Assembly (NCBI GenBank): GCA_022360135.1
Contig: JAKSDM010000333.1
Coordinates: forward strand, 1 to 13,817
Direction: 5' to 3'
DNA length: 13,817 bases
DNA from: Pseudanabaenales cyanobacterium
GTDB lineage: Bacteria; Cyanobacteriota; Cyanobacteriia; Phormidesmidales; Phormidesmidaceae
Position numbers and translations under genes: made by a program. The notes under the pieces were generated by a model. It did no database searches and was not told the origin of the DNA. It saw nothing but the letters and a program-made list of their open reading frames with translations. Positions 9,101-13,817 of this stretch are shown here, in pieces (position 1 is the first letter of the stretch; the number at the start of each line of letters is the position of its first letter).

Positions 9101-9419
9101 GGGGTAAATCTCCGATGAAGACTTCTTGCTCCTTAATTTCACCCGTTTCTTTATTAATTAGCCGAGTCGGAACGTACATCTGCACCGCATAAGTGCTATC
9201 CCGTCGTTTCGCTTCATCGACATCGTATTTAGGGCTTTTGAGTTTGTAGTCCTTGCCCAAAAAATGTAGTTCTAGCTTGCCGGTATAGTCAGTGATTGGA
9301 GAGAAACTGTCTAGCTCTTCAATCAGTCCTTCTTCTAAGAACCAACGAAAACTGGCTCGTTGGATTTCAACAAGGTCGGGCAGAACAAAAGCAGGTAAGG
9401 TATAGGTCTGGTTAGTCAT
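6120..9419 (-). CDS. rpoB: RNA polymerase beta subunit (RpoB)
   Basis: Beta subunit of core RNA polymerase, forming one side of the active-site cleft and the rifamycin pocket. The protein is 1099 residues, typical for cyanobacteria and shorter than the E. coli subunit, which has extra lineage-specific inserts. Landmarks: lobe regions in the first ~350 residues; rifampicin cluster I at about 370-391 ([20 protein letters not shown]) with Asp374, His384 and Ser389 at the positions usually changed in resistant mutants, all wild type; [16 protein letters not shown] at 418-433; [12 protein letters not shown] at 817-828, part of the catalytic-centre surface; and the C-terminal clamp-anchoring segment [16 protein letters not shown] at 1035-1050. 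I choose the ATG at 9419 ([11 protein letters not shown]), the standard cyanobacterial N-terminus. GAGGAG (9429-9424) lies four bases upstream; the longer frame would begin at a GTG at 9440. Confidence 0.98.
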   Translation of the reverse strand: [1099 protein letters not shown]

Positions 9420-9423
9420 GCGT

Positions 9424-9429
9424 CTCCTC
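9424..9429 (-). promoter_or_regulatory. Ribosome binding site of rpoB
   Basis: GAGGAG on the minus strand lies four bases before the ATG at 9419 and supports that start over the in-frame GTG at 9440. Confidence 0.7.
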
Positions 9430-9449
9430 GAACGGGTCACGCCCTGGGT

Positions 9450-9478
9450 AATGTAAAGGTGCTACGCTAGCAAGGCAA
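9450..9478 (-). promoter_or_regulatory. Candidate rpoB-proximal promoter
   Basis: On the minus strand TTGCCT (9478-9473) and TACATT (9455-9450) are separated by 17 bases; each matches 4 of 6 consensus positions. A start a few bases downstream would give a leader of roughly 20-25 nt containing the GAGGAG ribosome site. The match is weak and other promoters further upstream are equally possible. Confidence 0.25.
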
Positions 9479-9483
9479 GCAAA

Positions 9484-9494
9484 ATAGGCCCTAT
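9484..9494. promoter_or_regulatory. Operator-like palindrome upstream of rpoB
   Basis: ATAGG and CCTAT half sites flank a single base. The palindrome lies just upstream of the candidate rpoB-proximal promoter. No known regulator is assigned. Confidence 0.2.
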
Positions 9495-9980
9495 CAATGC
9501 CTAGAGATAATTCAGGCTGAAAAGAGGGGATAAATGGAGGGATCACAAACAGCAGGATGGAATATGGATAATATGAGGTTGGTTGACGCCAACATCGACA
9601 CGCAGTAAAGATGACATAAAGGTAATGTTTAGAGCGATTGTAAAGAGAAATGTTGGGCTAAGTCATGGCTAGGGAGTCGCGATTAGGTTTCTGAATAGCG
9701 TTAAGTAAGCATCGTTCTGGATAGATCCGTTGGAGTAATCTCTGTGTTTGGAATAATCCAGCATTAAGATTAAGTTTTAGCGGGAGCCTCACTCATTTAC
9801 GGCTAGAACGGTATATATCGATTCAAGCGGCATAACTCCAACAGCTGAACCTAAAAAGCTTCAGATGTCAAGTATTAAAAATGAATTTTGATTCGCATAT
9901 ATTAACTTGCACATACTAATTTGAGTGGCCTATATCCGTTCCGAATGAAAAATTTAAGGATTTAAAGTTAAGTAGATTAA

Positions 9981-10808
9981 TCAGGTAGAAATTCCAGACA
10001 GCTTAGGCGTTTGGGATGAGACGGTGGGAAGTGATAATCCAAAGAGACGACAAGCATTAGCCGTCGTCTGGGCGGCCAGGGTTTCTAGAGAAATACCTCG
10101 CAGTTGAGCAACCTGTTCCGCTACATATTTCACATAGGCGGGTTGGTTTCGGCGTTCCTTGCGCTTAGGCGCTGGTGTTAAAAAGGGGCAATCGGTCTCG
10201 ATTAGAAGACGATCTCTAGGAACCGATTGGGCGGATGCTTTTACCTGATCTGCATTTTTGAAGGTGACGATGCCGCTAAAGCTAATATGAAATCCCAGAT
10301 CTAGAAACCATTCGGTTTCCTCTGGAGTCCCTGCCCAGCAGTGCATTACCCCTTTCACAGGGCCATACTGCCGCCAAAATTGCCTCAGTAATTCGGCCAT
10401 GGGGGCGGCTGCGTCTCGGCAATGGATGATAACTGGCAGATTTAGGCGACGAGCAATCTCCAACTGAGTAGTAAAGGCTGCCTGTTGAGCTGCTTGATTA
10501 TCGGCCTTATAGAAATCAAGCCCCGTTTCACCAATGGCCACAACTCTAAAATCAGACTGAGCCAGGGTTAAGATCCGATCCGCAAGTTCAGGCGTCCACT
10601 TGCCTGTATCTAGCGGGTGGAGACCGACAGCGAAAGAAACCTCTGGAAATCGATCTGCGATCGCCCGAATGGCGGAAAATTCATCGGGCTCCACACAGGA
10701 ATGAACCAGATGCGCCACACCTGCCGATCGCCAGGCTTGAGCAACTGACTCCAGATCGGATTGGAAGGTGTCAAAGTTGATGTGAACGTGAGTATCAATT
10801 AGCTGCAT
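9981..10808 (-). CDS. tatD: TatD family metal-dependent hydrolase / DNase
   Basis: A TatD-family amidohydrolase-fold enzyme. Characterised relatives are metal-dependent nucleases acting on DNA; the physiological substrate here is unknown. The protein is 275 residues, close to the usual 255-275. Metal-ligand residues expected for the family are all present: His7 and His9 in DTHVH, Glu94 in GETGLDFY, His129 in VIIHCRD, His156 in GVMHCWAG and Asp206 in ETDCPFLTP. There is no signal peptide or membrane segment, so it should be cytoplasmic. The last ~15 residues after the core are a Ser/Thr-rich tail without obvious function. Start ATG with GAGG about three bases upstream. It follows rpsT by 44 bp on the same strand, suggesting one transcript, and is followed by 561 bp before rpoB. 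The gene symbol reflects family membership, not a demonstrated role in Tat export. Confidence 0.93.
   Translation of the reverse strand: MQLIDTHVHINFDTFQSDLESVAQAWRSAGVAHLVHSCVEPDEFSAIRAIADRFPEVSFAVGLHPLDTGKWTPELADRILTLAQSDFRVVAIGETGLDFYKADNQAAQQAAFTTQLEIARRLNLPVIIHCRDAAAPMAELLRQFWRQYGPVKGVMHCWAGTPEETEWFLDLGFHISFSGIVTFKNADQVKASAQSVPRDRLLIETDCPFLTPAPKRKERRNQPAYVKYVAEQVAQLRGISLETLAAQTTANACRLFGLSLPTVSSQTPKLSGIST
10657..10664. repeat. HIP1 octamer
   Basis: GCGATCGC inside tatD. This palindrome is strongly over-represented in many cyanobacterial genomes. Confidence 0.8.
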
Positions 10809-10852
10809 AATCCTCAGCTCAGTACCGCTTCAGAGCGTGTTAATTCAACATC

Positions 10853-11152
10853 TCATGAAACAGCCGCCGTCTGGTGCATTTTCAGAGCACGGGACAACCG
10901 AGCTTTTCGACGGGCTCCTGCGTTGGGATGCAAGGCGCCGCGCTTAACAGATTTGTCAATTTTGCTAAAGGCGGCGGATAGGCTATCTTGGGCAGCCTGC
11001 ATGGTTTCAGTCGAGGGATTTGCTTGGTAGGTTTCAAGCGCAGTGAAAAAACGCTTGCTCAGCGTCTTGAGCGCCGATTTGTAAGATTTATTTCGGAGAC
11101 GGTTTCTCTCTGCAACTTGAATACGCTTAATCGCAGATTTAATATTTGCCAC
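10853..11152 (-). CDS. rpsT: 30S ribosomal protein S20
   Basis: Small basic protein that binds 16S rRNA in the 30S subunit. The protein is 99 residues, helical and Lys/Arg-rich, with the S20 signatures MANIKSAIKR at the N-terminus, ERNRLRNKSYKSALKT at 15-30, and KSVKRGALHPNAGARRKARL at about 67-86. The start is GTG rather than ATG (GTG GCA AAT ATT): the reading MANIKS is the family N-terminus, and AGGG lies six bases upstream. E. coli rpsT also uses a non-ATG start, where it is linked to translational autoregulation; whether that applies here is only a possibility. It heads the leftward cluster and is divergent from hisD. A CATAAT at 11196-11191 could be its -10 element, though I see no good -35 upstream of it. 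Confidence 0.97.
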   Translation of the reverse strand: MANIKSAIKRIQVAERNRLRNKSYKSALKTLSKRFFTALETYQANPSTETMQAAQDSLSAAFSKIDKSVKRGALHPNAGARRKARLSRALKMHQTAAVS

Positions 11153-11374
11153 AGTCAGCCCTAGATTACAAGTAAGGTATTACCGGATTAATTATGATAG
11201 CACTTATATTGACTAGTTATTGCCGATAGATTATGTCCCCCCCCCTCAAATCCACGCTAAGCTATAGATCGTTAAGGATGCCACGACCCAGCCTCTGAAG
11301 TTGACTGGATGTTTCCAGATTTGCTTCCGAAGGGGGGAATCCTGAAAGTTGGTTTACCGAGATTTTACGCTGTA
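11153..11374. promoter_or_regulatory. Divergent rpsT / hisD control region
   Basis: This region must hold promoters for both directions. For rpsT (minus), CATAAT at 11196-11191 is a good -10 without a recognisable -35. For hisD (plus), TTGACT at 11209-11214 is a good -35 but only a poor TATGTC (11232-11237) sits at 17 bases; TATAGA at about 11263-11268 has no -35. A run of nine Cs (11237-11245) lies between. A Shine-Dalgarno-like AAGGGGGG (11330-11337) has no in-frame standard start behind it at usual spacing. Confidence 0.4.
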
Positions 11375-12712
11375 ATGCTGCGAATCATCAATCAGCCGGG
11401 GGAGGCCAGGATAGAGCTGCAGCGCATTTGTGCTCGCACCCACGATGATCAGATTTTCCACAAGGAAGCGACTGTTCGGGAGGTGCTTCAGGCGGTGAAG
11501 CGCCGTGGGGATCCAGCCGTCCTACATTACACCTCGGAATTCGATCATCAAACCCTAACGGTGGATGACTTGAGAGTTAAAGGATCTGAGCTGGACGCCG
11601 CTTACCAGCAAGTCTCCAAAGAACTGCTCGAGGCTATCCAATTCGCCTGTCACAATATTGAGGCTTTCCACCGCCAGCGAACGCCAAAGAGTTGGGTAAC
11701 CTATGGCGACGATCAGGTCGTTTTGGGTAAACGCTTCACCCCAGTGGATCGAGCCGGTGTCTATGTGCCTGGAGGCAAAGCTGCTTATCCTAGCACCGTG
11801 TTGATGAACGCCATTCCGGCTAAAGTGGCGAGGGTTCCTCGTCTGGTGATGGCGACGCCTCCCGGTAGAGACAAAATGATTAATCCGGCGGTGTTGGTGG
11901 CCGCTCAGGAGGCGGGAGTGACTGAAATTTATCGAGTGGGAGGGGCGCAAGCGATCGCCGCCTTGGCCTATGGGACGGAAACCATTCCCCAGGTCGATAT
12001 GATTACAGGACCTGGAAATATTTACGTCACCCTGGCCAAGAAATTGGTTTACGGCGTCGTGGGGATCGACTCCCTAGCCGGTCCTTCTGAAGTTTTAGTG
12101 ATTGCGGATCATACCGCTAACCCGAGTCATGTCGCCGCCGACTTGCTGGCTCAGGCTGAACATGACTCAATGGCCGCTGCTATTTTGATCACGACCGCTC
12201 CAGAGCTGGCGAAACAAGTGGCTGTAGAGGTTGAGCGCCAATTGACTAACCATCCTCGGCAAACCCTAACTGAGAAAGCAATTGCCCATTACGGCTTAGC
12301 CATCGTCGTGGATTCCCTCGTCCAGGCGGCTGAACTCTCAAACGAATTTGCGCCTGAGCATCTAGAGCTAGAAATTGCAGAACCCTGGAGTTTGCTAGAG
12401 CACATCCGCCATGCCGGGGCGATTTTCCTGGGTCACTCTACGCCTGAGGCGGTAGGAGATTATCTAGCTGGACCCAATCATACCTTGCCCACCTCAGGAG
12501 CAGCTCGTTATGCGTCTCCCTTGAGTACTGAAACCTTTATGAAGCACTCCAGCCTAATTCAGTACTCCGCCAAAGCGCTTCAAACTGTGGCGGGCGCCAT
12601 TGACGCCCTAACCAAAGCTGAAGGGCTTCCTTCCCATGGAGAATCGGTTAAGCTGCGCACCCAAATTCCCGCCGCCCAGAAGGCGATTGAGAATGGAGAT
12701 CTCGCCACCTAA
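11375..12712 (+). CDS. hisD: Histidinol dehydrogenase
   Basis: Catalyses the last two oxidation steps of histidine synthesis, L-histidinol to L-histidine, with NAD and a bound zinc. The protein is 445 residues from this start. Expected active-site residues, aligned to E. coli HisD, are present: zinc ligands Gln260, His263, Asp362 and His421, and the catalytic pair Glu328-His329 in NEFAPEHLEL. Other landmarks are YVPGGKAAYPS at 130-140, GGAQAIAALAYGTETIP at 189-205 and TGPGNIYVTLAKKLV at 211-225. The ATG at 11375 gives MLRIINQ, matching the cyanobacterial N-terminus as I remember it, but has no clear Shine-Dalgarno. An in-frame ATG at 11309 would add 22 residues not expected in the family. The gene stands apart from other his genes, as is usual in cyanobacteria. 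A HIP1 site (11951-11958) lies inside it. Confidence 0.96.
   Translation: MLRIINQPGEARIELQRICARTHDDQIFHKEATVREVLQAVKRRGDPAVLHYTSEFDHQTLTVDDLRVKGSELDAAYQQVSKELLEAIQFACHNIEAFHRQRTPKSWVTYGDDQVVLGKRFTPVDRAGVYVPGGKAAYPSTVLMNAIPAKVARVPRLVMATPPGRDKMINPAVLVAAQEAGVTEIYRVGGAQAIAALAYGTETIPQVDMITGPGNIYVTLAKKLVYGVVGIDSLAGPSEVLVIADHTANPSHVAADLLAQAEHDSMAAAILITTAPELAKQVAVEVERQLTNHPRQTLTEKAIAHYGLAIVVDSLVQAAELSNEFAPEHLELEIAEPWSLLEHIRHAGAIFLGHSTPEAVGDYLAGPNHTLPTSGAARYASPLSTETFMKHSSLIQYSAKALQTVAGAIDALTKAEGLPSHGESVKLRTQIPAAQKAIENGDLAT
11951..11958. repeat. HIP1 octamer
   Basis: GCGATCGC inside hisD, second HIP1 copy in the window. Confidence 0.8.
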
Positions 12713-12737
12713 ATTAGGCGACCTAAACATAGAAGAT

Positions 12738-12794
12738 GAGCGGAGAGGAGGAAATTGATTTTGGATTTATAGCCCTAAGGGCATGGCTCCGCTC
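12738..12794 (+). other. Nested stem-loop downstream of hisD
   Basis: An eight-base perfect outer stem (GAGCGGAG / CTCCGCTC) encloses a 41-nt loop that contains AGGAGG directly after the first arm and an inner GCCC/GGGC hairpin. It starts 25 bases after the hisD stop and could protect or end the transcript, but no T-run follows. Confidence 0.35.
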
Positions 12795-12822
12795 CGCTTC
12801 AAGGAACATTCCCCAGGTTAAG

Positions 12823-12848
12823 TTGACGTTCACTATTGACATTCACTA
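12823..12848. repeat. Imperfect 13-bp tandem repeat
   Basis: TTGACGTTCACTA (12823-12835) is followed directly by TTGACATTCACTA (12836-12848), with one mismatch in 13. Each copy includes a TTGAC(G/A) that resembles a -35 hexamer, but no good -10 follows at the right distance. Confidence 0.85.
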
Positions 12849-12878
12849 TGGGTATCGGCAATGCCTGATAACTTGCTT

Positions 12879-12906
12879 GTAGAGACGTTGCCTGCAACGC
12901 TTTTAC
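12879..12906. repeat. Imperfect 28-bp palindrome, likely dispersed cyanobacterial repeat
   Basis: GTAGAGACGTTGC (12879-12891) pairs with GCAACGCTTTTAC (12894-12906) with one mismatch and two G-T pairs. It resembles, from memory, a short palindrome (GTAGAGACGTTGC then its complement) scattered in intergenic regions of many filamentous cyanobacteria. The right arm here has drifted. Confidence 0.6.
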
Positions 12907-13021
12907 GGATCGTTTGGGATCTACAAATATGGTTGATCAATAAAGTCCTAGTAGAAAACGGTGGGATGGGTAGATGGGATGTTATTTTCCTGTATGTCCC
13001 TAATTGAGGTGGGCAAAGGTC

Positions 13022-13027
13022 TACAAT
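13022..13027 (+). promoter_or_regulatory. Candidate -10 element of the usp gene
   Basis: TACAAT matches the -10 consensus at 5 of 6 positions, 48 bases before the GTG start. No -35 hexamer is visible at 16-18 bases upstream. Confidence 0.3.
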
Positions 13028-13062
13028 ACGCAATACCTCAAGGGTTTCCCATATTTGCTCTC

Positions 13063-13067
13063 AGGAG
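13063..13067 (+). promoter_or_regulatory. Ribosome binding site of the usp gene
   Basis: AGGAG lies eight bases before the GTG at 13076 and decides that start over the TTG at 13004. Confidence 0.75.
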
Positions 13068-13075
13068 AGAAGTTT

Positions 13076-13534
13076 GTGCTCAAAACCATCTTGGCAGCTT
13101 TAGACGAGTCAAAGCTCGCGGAGCAAGTGATTCAAATTGTGACTCAGCTCCAGCTTAAGCCTGAGACCAAAGTGGTGCTTTCCCATGTCATTCCTGCCGT
13201 GGGAGACGCTCCTACTATTGGTGCAGATCTGCCCAGGCATAATGCTCAAGAGCTTCCCTATCGGCACATTGAGAAACAACTCCAAATCTACCAAGCCCAT
13301 CTACCCTGCCAAAGCGATCTAGAAATTGTTAGCGGCGACCCCGCTGAAGAGATTATTCGTCTGGCGAATATTTACCAAGTAGACCTGATTGTTTTGGGCA
13401 GCCGAGGACTAACTGGCCTGGATCGAATTGTCCAGAGATCTGTGAGCGGTCAGGTGGTTGCAGAAGCCCCCTGCTCGGTATTGGTGGTTAAGCCGAGACC
13501 TGAGTCAGAAATTGGCGCAGACGCAACAAACTAA
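13076..13534 (+). CDS. Universal stress protein, single UspA domain
   Basis: Small cytoplasmic UspA-fold protein of 152 residues; relatives bind ATP or other nucleotides and are induced by varied stresses, but no specific role can be read here. The N-terminal strand KTILAALDES carries the conserved Asp10, GDPAEEIIRLA (87-97) follows, and DLIVLGSRGLTGL (103-115) opens the phosphate-binding loop. The usual motif is G-x2-G-x9-G-[S/T]. Here Gly108 and Gly111 are present but the third glycine is Arg121 (before Ser122), so nucleotide binding may be weakened or changed. I start at GTG 13076 because AGGAG at 13063-13067 sits eight bases upstream and the UspA core begins immediately. The longer reading from a TTG at 13004 adds 24 residues outside the family. 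TACAAT at 13022-13027 is a possible -10. The last 16 codons, including the stop, overlap the convergent gene on the other strand. Confidence 0.9.
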   Translation: MLKTILAALDESKLAEQVIQIVTQLQLKPETKVVLSHVIPAVGDAPTIGADLPRHNAQELPYRHIEKQLQIYQAHLPCQSDLEIVSGDPAEEIIRLANIYQVDLIVLGSRGLTGLDRIVQRSVSGQVVAEAPCSVLVVKPRPESEIGADATN

Positions 13535-13817
13535 CCGTTTGGCTCAGATTCAAAGGGAGCGCTGAAACCCCTTCAATCCGGGACTGTAGCCATCCCTCGC
13601 CCCAGTACCATTGATGGAAGCCGTCGATGCTTCCATACATGAGTAGATGCAAGCTGTTGGCGGTGACCTGATTGACCTGATGATGAATCTTGACCGGCCC
13701 AAGTTGACTGGTGAAGGCTAATCCCACCTCCAGTTGCTCCGGCAATCCTGCAGAAAATTGCTGAGGCCAGAGCCATTGCTTAAACTGATCTGGGCAGATT
13801 AAACAATCGCGAATTGC
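13488..13817 (-). CDS. Conserved-looking hypothetical protein, possibly SRPBCC-like (5' end outside window)
   Basis: An open frame runs from the right edge of the window to a TAA at 13490-13488, giving 109 visible residues with the N-terminus missing. The translation has protein-like composition: aromatic-rich segments FKQWLWPQQF, GSIDGFHQWYWGEGWLQSR and a hydrophobic end LPLNLSQTVSLLRLRQF. It resembles, from memory, cyanobacterial hypothetical proteins of the SRPBCC/polyketide-cyclase-like type, where strands such as LGPVKIHHQVNQV line a ligand cavity. I cannot confirm this family. There are no membrane segments or catalytic motifs. A TTG at 13745 in the same frame could be mistaken for its start, but the open frame and similar composition continue upstream to the edge. 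Its 3' end overlaps the usp gene by 47 bp in convergent orientation. Confidence 0.65.
   Translation of the reverse strand, partial: AIRDCLICPDQFKQWLWPQQFSAGLPEQLEVGLAFTSQLGPVKIHHQVNQVTANSLHLLMYGSIDGFHQWYWGEGWLQSRIEGVSALPLNLSQTVSLLRLRQFLTQVSA

Larger units (their letters stand above)
9420..9980 (-). other. Long gene-free region upstream of rpoB
   Basis: This 561-bp stretch between tatD and rpoB has no convincing gene. The tatD-proximal third is rich in A/T. The longest ATG reading frame I noticed codes for 31 residues (9764-9669) without a ribosome binding site. Contents: a weak A/T-only stem TTTAA/TTAAA followed by Ts just after tatD (about 9966-9947), too weak to call a terminator; a TTGACA at 9871-9866 without a fitting -10; a TATATA at 9817-9812 with a poor TTGGAG -35 at 9841-9836; a GTTGG/CCAAC hairpin at 9578-9593; a palindrome ATAGG-C-CCTAT at 9484-9494; and the candidate promoter nearest rpoB listed separately. 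It probably holds the promoter(s) and a long leader of the polymerase operon. Confidence 0.6.
12713..13075. other. hisD-usp intergenic region with several repeats
   Basis: This 363-bp spacer holds small CCTAA/TTAGG inverted repeats just after hisD (12709-12726), a long-range stem GAGCGGAG/CTCCGCTC (12738-12745 with 12787-12794) enclosing a GCCC-TAA-GGGC hairpin (12772-12782), a 13-bp imperfect tandem repeat (12823-12848), an imperfect 28-bp palindrome (12879-12906), a possible usp -10 and its ribosome site. A 48-residue frame (12736-12882) crosses the repeats and looks accidental. The mixture suggests repeat-derived non-coding DNA. Confidence 0.55.

Noticed and set aside
9669..9764. 31-residue minus-strand frame (MLDYSKHRDY...) upstream of rpoB
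   Set aside because: No ribosome site, unremarkable composition and a short length expected by chance in a 561-bp gap.
9866..9871. Perfect TTGACA hexamer on the minus strand upstream of rpoB
   Set aside because: No -10-like hexamer is present 16-18 bases downstream, so I do not call a promoter on it.
9947..9966. Possible intrinsic terminator after tatD
   Set aside because: The stem is only five A/T pairs; although Ts follow, it is too weak to support a terminator call.
11555..11950. 131-residue minus-strand frame inside hisD
   Set aside because: It is antisense to a well-conserved hisD segment and its composition reflects the opposite strand of that gene.
12736..12882. 48-residue plus-strand frame starting MSGEEEIDFG between hisD and usp
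   Set aside because: It has no ribosome site at proper spacing before its ATG, it runs through the nested stem, the tandem repeat and into the palindrome, and its translation resembles no family I know. Most likely accidental.
12833..13033. 66-residue minus-strand frame between hisD and usp
   Set aside because: It crosses the palindrome and the usp leader, lacks family resemblance and has no supporting ribosome site.
13573..13776. 67-residue minus-strand frame MALASAIFCR... near the right edge
   Set aside because: It overlaps in another frame the longer open frame that runs to the window edge, whose translation looks more protein-like and remains open at both ends of this interval.
1..13817. 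CRISPR array, tRNA or rRNA gene, insertion sequence or phage gene
   Set aside because: I looked for regular repeat-spacer patterns, tRNA T-loop motifs and transposase-like proteins and found none.

Overview
The window looks like chromosomal core DNA from a cyanobacterium. The clearest sign is that the RNA polymerase beta' subunit is split into separate rpoC1 and rpoC2 genes, and that RpoC2 carries a very large insertion (about 630 residues) in the trigger loop, as in cyanobacteria and plastids. RpoB, S20, TatD and HisD also have cyanobacterial-type sequences, and two copies of the cyanobacterial HIP1 octamer GCGATCGC are present (10657-10664 and 11951-11958). I cannot name the genus.

Layout. 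From 11152 down to 35 the minus strand carries rpsT (S20), tatD, rpoB, rpoC1 and rpoC2, all reading leftwards. To my knowledge this order is common in cyanobacteria. rpsT and tatD are 44 bp apart. tatD and rpoB are separated by a 561-bp region without a convincing gene, where the polymerase promoter(s) and leader probably lie. The rpoB-rpoC1 and rpoC1-rpoC2 spacers are 98 and 125 bp, and both contain inverted repeats. From 11375 rightwards the plus strand carries hisD (histidinol dehydrogenase), divergent from rpsT across a 222-bp region. A 363-bp repeat-bearing spacer follows, then a small single-domain universal stress protein gene. At the right edge a minus-strand gene of a conserved-looking, unrecognised or SRPBCC-like type enters the window, and its 3' end overlaps the 3' end of the usp gene.

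Function. The left 11 kb supplies the three large core subunits of RNA polymerase plus a ribosomal protein, so it is a transcription/translation locus. TatD is a metal-dependent hydrolase/nuclease that sits in this cluster by conserved position. hisD catalyses the last step of histidine synthesis and appears to be an independent unit.

Starts. For rpoB, rpoC1, rpoC2 and usp the longest reading frame begins at a TTG or GTG upstream of a better start. I chose the starts from Shine-Dalgarno position and family N-termini. The region is mostly ordinary housekeeping DNA, and I see no convincing new system. The points worth a second look are the spacer structures, the long rpoB leader region, a degenerate nucleotide-binding motif in the Usp protein, and the convergent 3' overlap.
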